DNA from: Symbiodinium kawagutii
Lineage: Eukaryota; Sar; Dinophyceae; Suessiales; Symbiodiniaceae
Reading direction: 5' to 3'
Assembly (NCBI GenBank): GCA_009767595.1
Contig: VSDK01011731.1
Span: 134,031 to 198,030, forward strand
Length of the DNA: 64,000 nt
Part shown: piece after piece, positions 56,385 to 64,000 of the stretch
Layout of the letters: each line of letters opens with the position of its first letter
Position numbering within the stretch: position 1 is the first letter of the stretch
The notes under the pieces: generated by a model
The model's database searches: none
The model's input: only the letters and a program-made list of their open reading frames with translations
What the model was told of the DNA's origin: nothing
Made by a program: the position numbers and the translations under genes

Positions 56385-57367
56385 GTGAGCACTTTCAGAG
56401 ACACCAAAAATGTCATGGCCAAGCTGCTCCCAATTCGGGTGACTCGTCAGCACTGATCAACCATGGACCCCCACAACTGACTGGGCCCCCTGGGACCAGT
56501 CACCAACCTGGGTCCCCAGGAAAGCTTCACTGGGCAAGTTGATGCAGTTGATGTTGATGCTGAGGGCAGCTCCATGCCCGAGTAGTCTTATGCTTTAGGT
56601 CGCTGGCCAAGTGGAGAGATTCCAAACCTATGATTGCAAGCTGTTGTTTTTTCGGAAAAAATCCGGTATATAAAGATTCTAAATGATTCCAAGCTGTTGT
56701 TTTTTTTCAAAAGAAATCAGGATCAGTAGATTCCAAGCTGTTGGTTGTTCGAAAGAATTTGAGGATCTGTGAAACTGCTCTGCTGTTCCTCAAATTCACC
56801 AAGAGTCAGAAAGGGATCACAGGGGAAAATGGATTGGTGGCACTACTCATCATCCTCCAGATTGGTCACATCGAAGAGAATTTTGCGTTGGTTTTCGCTT
56901 GCCCGTAGAGTGGGCTTTTGCTGTGCTGCTTCCCATAGAGTGGGTTTTTCTGCATCCAGAGTCCAAAGCCAGACAAACCAGGTGATGAGATGCTATGAAG
57001 AGTGTTGTGAATGTTGCGGTGGGTGTGTGAACTAATCTTGGCACAACTACAAGTTGAACTGACACGTCGTGGGCCCGGTCGAAAAATTGCAAGATGCACA
57101 TTTGTTCTTCAATGTTCTATGTTCACTGACATGTTTACACCACATAGCATCTCCTTACACCTGATAGTTGCTAGCCTATAAAGGGTGTAGCTTTTAATGC
57201 CATCCTATGGCAGGACGAAGGCCCTGTTGACATGCTTGACAAGAATCTCGTGTCCGGAACCCCTTCATCAAGCAAATTAGTGAATTGCCACCAGCCGAGC
57301 CTCTGCTTGCGGGGTGCGGCTCACCTTTTCAAAGTGCAGACAAAAAGGGTCACTCTCTCGGCTCCAG

Positions 57368-57429
57368 GTGCAGCAAATCAAAACCCACCTTGAAAGTCTG
57401 GAGGCTGAGGCGAAAGTATTTTCTTCTTG
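57368..57429 (+). CDS. coiled-coil exon (second set, 1)
   Basis: GGCTCCAG|GTG, then QQIKTHLESLEAEAKVFSS, phase 0 to 2, GT donor (TTCTTG|GTAAAG). Joins in frame with 57732. Confidence 0.75.
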
Positions 57430-57731
57430 GTAAAGCGAATGATTTTCCTGTACTTTTTGGGATTCCCGGTAGGCTTGGGCCATAAACAACGTAACCTCTT
57501 GAGTATAGCTACTGCCTTAATGTTCTGAAGAGTTCGCCTTTTCCCACCGCAGCTCATGAAAACCGGTTTGCTACATCATATCATCAAGTGACAATCCCAT
57601 CTACACCACGTCACCGATCAACGGTGTAGGAAGCCATGCCCTTATCCGACATGCTGGCTGAGTCCACCAGTCAGATGGTTAATCCCTGGGCTCCACGGCT
57701 TCCAGCGTGGACTGCCGAGTTCAATCGTAGG

Positions 57732-57824
57732 TTGATGCTGGAGGAGGAAGTGAGGCATGCGGACACCGAGCTGAAGGCCGGGATGGGAAGACATTCCAAG
57801 GCCCTCACCCTTCAGGAGGACCTG
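57732..57824 (+). CDS. coiled-coil exon (second set, 2)
   Basis: AATCGTAG|G, then LMLEEEVRHADTELKAGM and on to ALTLQEDL. Phase 2 start fits exon 57368 (TG+G = Trp). Ends at GACCTG|GTTACC (GT) or earlier at CTTCAG|GAGGAC (GA); both are phase 0. Confidence 0.75.
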
Positions 57825-58174
57825 GTTACCATGAGTGGTGATACCATGATGGATATATTACTTGGTTGGATTCCTTGGATGGTTCCTTTGAGGGGTTAGA
57901 AACTGGGTCGGATTGAATCTTTCTGCGTTTCCATCTCGACTTGAGATATCTTGGAATGATTTTGCTCTTTGACCAGCACATTTTGCGGAAGAATGGAAGT
58001 TGAAACCGCCATCGGGCGATTTGTTGGAAAACTATGATGATCAGTCGAGTCGAGATATGGAAGCAGAATGATGTTGAGACAAATTGATGAGATCCCTAAA
58101 AAAACATCCGACCCGATCTTTTTCAGCTGCTGGTGGTTTAGCTGGGAGCTGCTCTGAAATCCAGCCCTACCAAG

Positions 58175-58216
58175 GAGCTGCATGCAGAGAGACATATCGA
58201 GGATCAGAGGAAGGAG
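58175..58216 (+). CDS. coiled-coil exon (second set, 3)
   Basis: TACCAAG|GAG, then ELHAERHIEDQRKE; several GA/GC donors are possible after AGGAAG, so the 3' end is approximate. Phase 0 start. Confidence 0.6.
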
Positions 58217-58317
58217 CGATCTGGGGAGCCAGTTGAGCTGTTGGGCCTTGGTGAACCACGCAGCATCCGCTGCTTCATAGGGCTTACATTGGCTTACTGT
58301 ATCATCCTGCCTAATCA

Positions 58318-58402
58318 AGGTTGGTTGGTTGGTTGGTCGGTTGGTTGGTGGGTTGGTTGGAGGGTTGGTTGGTGGGTTGGTTGGTTGGTTGGTGGGCTGG
58401 TT
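58318..58402. repeat. (GGTT)n / TTGGTTGG repeat
   Basis: About 20 TTGG units with GGG variants. Translated antisense it gives spurious NQPT repeats. Confidence 0.9.
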
Positions 58403-58518
58403 GGCATTGGTACTTGCAACTGTGTCTGCAAAGCATGCATCAGTTTCAGGAACTATCCCAATGTAGCAGGTGAATCGGTGATGCACCTTGCATTGCCCCT
58501 TCAGAATCCACTTTCGAG

Positions 58519-58596
58519 GCTCGAGAACGGCAAGAAGTGGAACACCGCTTCAAAGAACATCACGCAGCCCTCGCCGTTGAAGCAAAATCTCTGCAG
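58519..58596 (+). CDS. coiled-coil exon (second set, 4)
   Basis: TTTCGAG|GCT, then RERQEVEHRFKEHHAALAVE and on, 26 codons, phase 0 to 0, GC donor (CTGCAG|GCGGCT). The helix-like frame continues past the donor, so the end may be later. Confidence 0.75.
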
Positions 58597-59090
58597 GCGG
58601 CTGCGAGGGCCAGAAAATTGCTCAAAACAGCTAGGAACAGACTGCCCAATGAGTTTTTTGTCCCAAACTTGCAGCTTTTGGAAATCCACGGGAACACATC
58701 ATTTTTCAAGCATTTTCAAGCTACCTATAGCATCCTATTGCACAGATTCCCTCATAGCTGTGCACTTGATACGGTATATTTTCATGGATTTTCCACGCTC
58801 GTGAATGCTGATTGCCATTTTGGGTTGTTCACCGCCTTTGATATCCCACAGTTCGCAACTTTGTATTGTTGGACCGCAAACTAAAGATTGCTGGGAATCA
58901 CCATTTCTTGTTGGATTGATCGGATTATTAATTGCTGGTTCACCATTTCTTGAGACAACCCGAGATTAAAGGTGCCGTTTTTCTCATTGAGCAGGCTTTC
59001 CAAGCGCTTGGTGATCACACCAACCAGGGTTGCCATGTCCAGATGATACCAGATGTAGCTGTTCTCATCTCATAGTTTGGATCACAATGG

Positions 59091-59191
59091 CTGGTTGCTG
59101 GTTTCGACCACTTTTTACTTTCCCAAATGTATTACCAAATGGTTGGTTGGTTGACTAATATTGTTCCATAGGGGTGGAAACCACCAACTAG
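59091..59191 (+). mobile_element. family C element, best intact copy
   Basis: CTGGTTGCTGGTTTCGACC at left, GGGTGGAAACCACCAACTAG at right, with internal GGTTGGTTGACTAATATT. It shows the uninterrupted form of the site hit by the LINE. Confidence 0.85.
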
Positions 59192-59501
59192 ATGACGATC
59201 ATGCTTAATGGTGATTTACCATCACCAGTTGCTGCTGTCACATTGGTTTGTTCTACCATGCGAATTGAGATGATTGCTTCCAATTGACGAGCATAATTTT
59301 TGGGACAGGGTATAAAAGCACCAAGCAGATTATTCTATTATATTGTACACAGGTTGTTGTTACATGATGGTCATTGCTCAGTTGTTCTCTCAAACTAGTG
59401 GGTTCAATGGGTTAAGTGAAACCCGCATGAGAGTTTCGCGACTTTCCAATGGTGATCGCGCCAAAATGAATGAATAGCTGGACGCATACCGTTATGTATA
59501 T

Positions 59502-59599
59502 TTGGGGGTTCTTTAAGCCATTGGAGACGCCCAAAAAGTATTATAACTACCGGCTAATATTAGATGATTTAGAGGTCCCCCATTTTGAGAAGCATCCAT
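59502..59599 (+). mobile_element. family A element
   Basis: TTGGGGGTTCTTTAAGCCAT at left; CCCATTTTGAGAAGCATCC at right. Confidence 0.7.
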
Positions 59600-59619
59600 A
59601 TTTAGGCATAGTGAGGATG

Positions 59620-59674
59620 AAGGAGCAGCATGTGAATGCCAGACGCAATCGCTTGAAAGTCCTGGATTCTGAAG
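59620..59674 (+). CDS. possible coiled-coil exon
   Basis: AGTGAG|G, then MKEQHVNARRNRLKVLDSE with GTCCTG or GTGTTG donors. No pyrimidine tract (a family A element lies just upstream), and the phase does not match the preceding exon. Confidence 0.3.
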
Positions 59675-59982
59675 GTGTTGTGGTTCCCCCATCCAACTCA
59701 CTGCACTATACAATCTTCAGGGACTTTTCGTTGTCCTTCATCTTTTCAAGACTTCAGCAACGGTCAAGTATGATTCATCGAACTTGATTTGTTCAATTGA
59801 CGTTCAAAAATTATCCTTTGCAAATCGGTTGAATGCTTAGGGATGACTACTCTTTGGCAAACTTACCTGGAAACTAACAAAAATGGTGACTTACCACACA
59901 ATTTACATCATCAAACACTTTGGTAAAACCAAATCTAAATTTTACTACTAAGAATTTACTACAAAACTAAAAAACTAACCAG

Positions 59983-60250
59983 TTGGTATTAAATTTGTAC
60001 CAGTTGATATACCAGTTCGTATCATCAATCACCAGTTTTGTAGTAAATTTTGATTTACTATAAAACTACCAATTGGTATCAAAAACTATTGGTATTAAAC
60101 TTTGTTGAGATTAAATCACCAGTTTTACTGCACAATTTACATCATCAATCACAAGTTTTGGTATTAAATTTGTACCAGTTGATATGCCAGTTCGTATCAT
60201 CACCAGTTTTGTAGTAAATTTTGATTTACTATAAAACTACCAGTTGGTAT
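59983..60250. repeat. two direct copies of a ~95-bp AT-rich sequence
   Basis: TTAAATTTGTACCAGTTGAT through TTACTATAAAACTACCA occurs at about 59990-60075 and 60157-60243 with few differences. Confidence 0.8.
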
Positions 60251-60345
60251 TACCCTTCCACTTACCGAGCTATAGTAGGTAACCAACCCTAAAAAACAGC
60301 CTGGTAGAAACCAGCTGGTTACCTACTATAGAACTGGTAGTAGGT
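60251..60345 (+). mobile_element. family E inverted-repeat element, copy 2
   Basis: TATAGTAGGTAACCAACCC pairs with GGTTACCTACTATAG. Same design as 17861-17961. Confidence 0.75.
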
Positions 60346-60478
60346 AAAATCTTTGTTTTGTTTTATGATGATACCTACCATAGTAACTATGAAACTACCA
60401 GTTGATTTACTATAAAACTACCAGTTGGAAACTGCCAGTTGGTGCTTGATGATGGGCTCCACTGGGCGCGGCTTCCAG

Positions 60479-60529
60479 GCGGAAATGCAATCGCTGCGAG
60501 CCGAGGCTTTGGAGGAGGCGAGGCAGCGC
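60479..60529 (+). CDS. coiled-coil exon (second set, 5)
   Basis: GCTTCCAG|GCG, then AEMQSLRAEALEEARQR, phase 0 start, GT donor after CAGCGC or GC donor two to four codons earlier. Strong Glu/Arg/Leu helix. Confidence 0.75.
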
Positions 60530-60600
60530 GTTTTGGGCCATGGCTATGGCTATGGCCCGGGGTTGGATGGGGGTTTCCATGGCGATGTTTATGGTTTTTC

Positions 60601-60800
60601 ACTATCTTTTGGTGGGAAAACCCCAATGGAAAACCATTTTTTCAAAATCTTTTGGTAGGAAAACCTAATGGAAAACCATTTTTTCAGGATCTTTTGGCAG
60701 GAAACCCCAATGGAAAACCAATTTTTCAGCATATTTTGGTAGGAAAACCTAATGGAAAAACATTTTTTCAGCATTTTTTGGTAGGAAAACCCATGGGAAA
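60601..60800. repeat. ~45-bp tandem array, four to five units
   Basis: TTTTGGTAGGAAAACC followed by AATGGAAAACCATTTTTTCA repeats with substitutions. One plus-strand frame stays open through all units, giving a 15-residue repeat around GKPNGKPFFQ. Confidence 0.85.
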
Positions 60801-61499
60801 CTAATCGTTGCTGGTTTTTAGTAAGGAAATCAATTTGATAAGACAGCTTCAGACAACCAATAGATGTATTAGGGGAGTCTTCAGACCAAAACCAGTTGTT
60901 TGATTGGTAGATGATCAGCTGCTAGCAGATTTTGGTTGGAGTATGGAGTTCTCTCCCAGAAATGGTGGGAAAATCTGCAGAAACTCCCTAAAATTGCTGG
61001 TTAAAACAAGGCTTTCCAACGTAGACTTCCCCATGGATCCTGTGACTCTCACCCTGTTTGTTGCCTCTATCAGCTTCAACTGACTGAGGATTTGGCTCTT
61101 CGTGGCTATACAGTATCGACCGAGGAGAGTCACCGAAAACGGCGGCTCAGTTTCCCTATGGTTTACTACTTGGGTGAAACGGAGATGGTTCGAAACCTTC
61201 ATTGTCCTCAATTTTGGTCCATTCGTGACTCGAAGACATCCGTGGTCTCCTTTTTGAGATCTTTTTTTTCTTGACCCCGTGACTGCGACCCTTCCTTTTG
61301 AAGGGCTGCAACTGGCAATCCAGGTGGTTTATTGATTTGCAGAGAGATTTGTTTGACCCATAACTCACCCAAAGTGATTCAGAATAAACAAACAACAATA
61401 CCTTCCCACAAATATATCAGTGAGAGGGGCAACCATCTTATAAAACATCAATATTCCAAGTAAGAATCAGCATGTAGACATGTTTATGGGAGGGCCTGA

Positions 61500-61593
61500 G
61501 GAAGCTGACTTGTTTCAAAGTGTGTTATCGCTCCTGGACATGAAGCCAATTGATGTCAAAACAATGCTGAACCTTCTTGTTCCCAAAAAATCC
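61500..61593 (+). CDS. possible exon
   Basis: GCCTGAG|GAA, then ADLFQSVLSLLDMKPIDVK and MLNLLV, a well-composed helical segment in a 77-codon open frame. Boundaries and family unknown. Confidence 0.35.
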
Positions 61594-62391
61594 TTCGCCA
61601 TGACAGAAGCGACCTTCCACTCTAGTGTACTACAGTACTTTTGTTGGACAACCGTTGAATTTCAGCCAGTTCTTCTTCCTGTAGTATTATTGTTTGCCCT
61701 GCCTCTGCCATAGTTCACCCTGTTCGGTTATGGCTTGCCGTTGTATCTTACTCTGATGGTCTGTCTTCAAACACCTGAGCAGCAGCCAGGAGGCCATGGT
61801 GTCCTTTTTTTGGTCCCCGGTAGCACTGCCAAGCAACGCGAATCATATCATGATATACTAAGTAATTGCTTAGCATAATATGCTTAGCATATTATTATGA
61901 TGTATTACACATATATTTATATAAATCAATAATGAACTACCAGCGAGTTGTTGGCCATGCTGTTGTGGTATTTCCTTGCTGGTTCACTTTTCTGTAGCAG
62001 CCGCTGGCAGCAGTATTTTTACAGATGGGCACAGAATTGTCGTCCAAAGGCAGTGTAGCTGGTATCCTTTGTTGCAATGTCAGCTGAACACGGACGAACC
62101 CGTCACAGACCTATCTTGTTCGATTCTTATGCATTTCTCCGTATTGACTCCGTCCCCATTCATGAAATCAAAACACCTATTAACTGAACAAACGTACACG
62201 TCACTATCAGGAAGCTTCCTTTTGGATTTGACGTCCCTCAGACACTTGTCCGCGTGACTTTTTGGTACAGTGCCAGAGAAAACGATAAGAAGCTTTCTCC
62301 GACAAGTTTGGTGGTGGAAAAAATGCCATTCTTTGAAGAAAAGATGCCAACTCCAGTTTGGTGACGCTGTTTGGTGCCGCTGTTGGATGAG

Positions 62392-62463
62392 GAGTCTCAA
62401 CAAGAAGAGGTCCTGTTGGAGGCTGCTCTTTGCCAAGCCAATGCTGAAGAAATGGAAGTCCAG
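62392..62463 (+). CDS. coiled-coil exon (second set, 6)
   Basis: TGGATGAG|GAG, then ESQQEEVLLEAALCQANAEE and EVQ, 24 codons, phase 0 to 0, GA donor (GTCCAG|GAGTGG). A GT donor at 62491 is an alternative. Confidence 0.75.
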
Positions 62464-62702
62464 GAGTGGGGGCGATTCGGAGATGTTGCAAGTAGGCCGT
62501 GGATATCAAGTTTTTGGATGGAACGTGCGTGCTGTAGAAGACAATGATTGTGCACTATGATTCTAATTTGCATTTTCCATATCCATATTTGAAGAGGAAA
62601 AGTGAAAACACATAGTTATTACTTTGCGTAATTTTTGCATCTCTGTTGACCGAGGATTGTCGGCATGCCAAAATTCCACATCCCGCTAGCTCTTTGATGC
62701 AG

Positions 62703-62796
62703 GTCCAGGTGGCAAGACGTGAGGTCCAAAAGAGATTTCAGGGTTTCCAGCTTGCAAACACCGGTGCTGAACCAGAATTCCTGTCAGAAACACAAG
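62703..62796 (+). CDS. coiled-coil exon (second set, 7)
   Basis: GATGCAG|GTC, then QVARREVQKRFQGFQLAN and on, with a GT donor (CACAAG|GTGACT). The first 13 residues are helical and the rest less so; an earlier end cannot be excluded. Confidence 0.6.
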
Positions 62797-62926
62797 GTGA
62801 CTACCCGATCAGCTCGCCATCCATATGACTTTGGCATTGAAGACTTCTACTTCGCCAGACTTTAGGTCTCAGGCTAACGAAGGATTCATGTCTCCCGAAA
62901 ATGGTTCCCACTTCGCTGCAGCCCAG

Positions 62927-62989
62927 GAGCAGTTCGTGGCAGAAGATGCGGCCTTCAAAAAAGCGCAGGAGGCTTTGCAACTGGCGGAG
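62927..62989 (+). CDS. coiled-coil exon (second set, 8)
   Basis: GCCCAG|GAG, then QFVAEDAAFKKAQEALQLAE, 21 codons, phase 0 to 0, GC donor (GCGGAG|GCTGGC). The frame is open beyond both ends. Confidence 0.75.
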
Positions 62990-63570
62990 GCTGGCTCAGC
63001 ACCAGTGCCAGTTATGGGTTCTACCCAGTTGCAGAAGTTGGTTCCAGAAATGGTAGCCGTGAACTTAGGGATCAGTAGCCAGGCTTCTACAAGGGACCTG
63101 ATCCCCGGCATCCAGGGCAGGTTGATGCAATATGGCAGTGAATTGCTGATGTCACATCGCGAGTCTAAAATGTTAAGCTTAGGAATTATAGACAAAGGGA
63201 ATCTGTGAGAATGAACTGGTTCTGAGCATGAGCACCTCGTCTTTGAGATAGGAGCCCTCCCCGCAAATTGACACGATGGATGGATAAGTTGACGGCCCGC
63301 AAAACGTATTGTTCTTGTTGCAGCATTGATTCAGTGGAGCAGACATACACATCACATACGATCACATACGGATCTTCACCTGATCAAAACGACAGTCTGT
63401 GCTTTATCTATCTTTATCTCATATCATTTATACTCTACATGCCATTTATGCGCAGACACAGCTGGCGGCTCATTCAAACACTAAAAGTTAGACTCTGAAT
63501 CTTTTGGGTTGCTCACAATCTAATCTACTCCAAGGATGGAATTTCTTCTCTCTTGTTTTGGTCGTTCAGG

Positions 63571-63652
63571 TGCCACCATCACCACCCGTCAGGCAGAGCT
63601 CAGCCAGCAGGAGAGCCAGTTCCACTCTCTGCAGGTTCAGCTGGGACGTATG
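63571..63652 (+). CDS. coiled-coil exon (second set, 9), at window edge
   Basis: A pyrimidine-rich acceptor (GGTCGTTCAG|GT) opens ATITTRQAELSQQESQFHSL and QVQLGRM. GT donor after CGTATG, or earlier after CTGCAG (63635). An internal AG|G at 63592 is an alternative start. The gene probably continues beyond the window. Confidence 0.7.
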
Positions 63653-64000
63653 GTATCTGATAGACAAAACTACCGTGGCAGGTATCAAATGTCATATCGC
63701 AAGGAGATACAAGGAGTAGCTCAAATGGTTCAGTTTTTCGTGCCTGGTATGTAGCGAAAGATGCCTGTGTATGTTAGATGCCTGTGTATGTTACTTCATA
63801 TGTATATTGGCATGTATCATCATGTCTCCATGCCTTCAGCCGGCCCGGCATATTTTGAGGATGCCGGATAGGAATTACATGGCATTGTAGTGATCAAGAT
63901 GTTCAAGACACGTAGCTACAATTCAGCGCAAGTGATATGGGCTCATCATCAGTACATACTGGTGCTGGGTTCAGGCAATCGCCTGGATAAAGATATCAGA
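63653..64000. other. intron-like sequence to the window end
   Basis: No exon or element recognised. Confidence 0.4.

Noticed and set aside
57896..58486. 196-codon minus-strand ORF with NQPT repeats
   Set aside because: Its repeat part is the antisense of a GGTT microsatellite, and it overlaps plus-strand coiled-coil exons.
1..64000. Dinoflagellate spliced-leader relics, tRNA or rRNA genes
   Set aside because: I looked for the spliced-leader end TTTTGGCTCAAG and for obvious tRNA or rRNA blocks and saw none. A computed search would be needed to be sure.

Overview
The window looks like nuclear DNA of a dinoflagellate, probably a Symbiodiniaceae-type alga. The evidence is its gene style. Very short plus-strand coding exons, often 30-90 nt, sit about 0.5-2 kb apart. 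Nearly every intron I can model ends in AG followed by an exonic G, and donors are a mixture of GT, GC and GA. The introns are full of short terminal-inverted-repeat elements and microsatellites. I see no rRNA, tRNA, CRISPR array or prokaryotic operon. All exon models were made by eye from reading frame, splice-site and phase agreement, with no RNA or database support.

Layout. 1.3-22.3 kb: single exons that each encode about one leucine-rich repeat (LRR), ending in a typical LRR C-cap (GNPIC, then YR..V...P.L..LD). 23.7-25.1 kb: a linker and the first charged helical exons. 26.0-32.1 kb: an apparently complete non-LTR retrotransposon (ORF1, apurinic-type endonuclease, reverse transcriptase, zinc knuckle, RNase H, unknown C-terminal extension). 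It is inserted inside a small inverted-repeat element and flanked by a 15-bp target-site duplication. 33.0-48.4 kb: a run of about 15 coiled-coil exons whose splice phases all agree. 49.6-55.2 kb: six exons of a eukaryotic protein kinase domain, from Gly-rich loop to subdomain XI. 56.2-63.7 kb: one unrecognised exon and a second set of coiled-coil exons running to the window edge.

How the parts fit. The coiled-coil chain runs in phase into the kinase exons (48338-48368 to 49571-49661). The LRR exons run in phase through the cap into the first helical exons. No opposing gene or obvious gene boundary appears. The simplest hypothesis is one giant plus-strand gene, LRR - coiled coil - kinase - coiled coil, with the retrotransposon lodged in one intron. 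Two or three tandem genes in the same direction cannot be excluded.

Mobile and repeat content. There are two large families of 100-120 bp terminal-inverted-repeat elements: family A, ends like GGTGGTTTCTCAAAATAGGG, and family B, ends like TATGGCTGTGGGTC. Smaller families are named C, D, E and F here. There are also isolated palindromes, a 40-bp tandem array, a 45-bp tandem array that stays open as a 15-residue peptide repeat, and long trinucleotide tracts. The most striking single observation is that the two retrotransposon ORFs lie in the same frame, separated only by TGA followed by CTAG, the known leaky-stop readthrough context.
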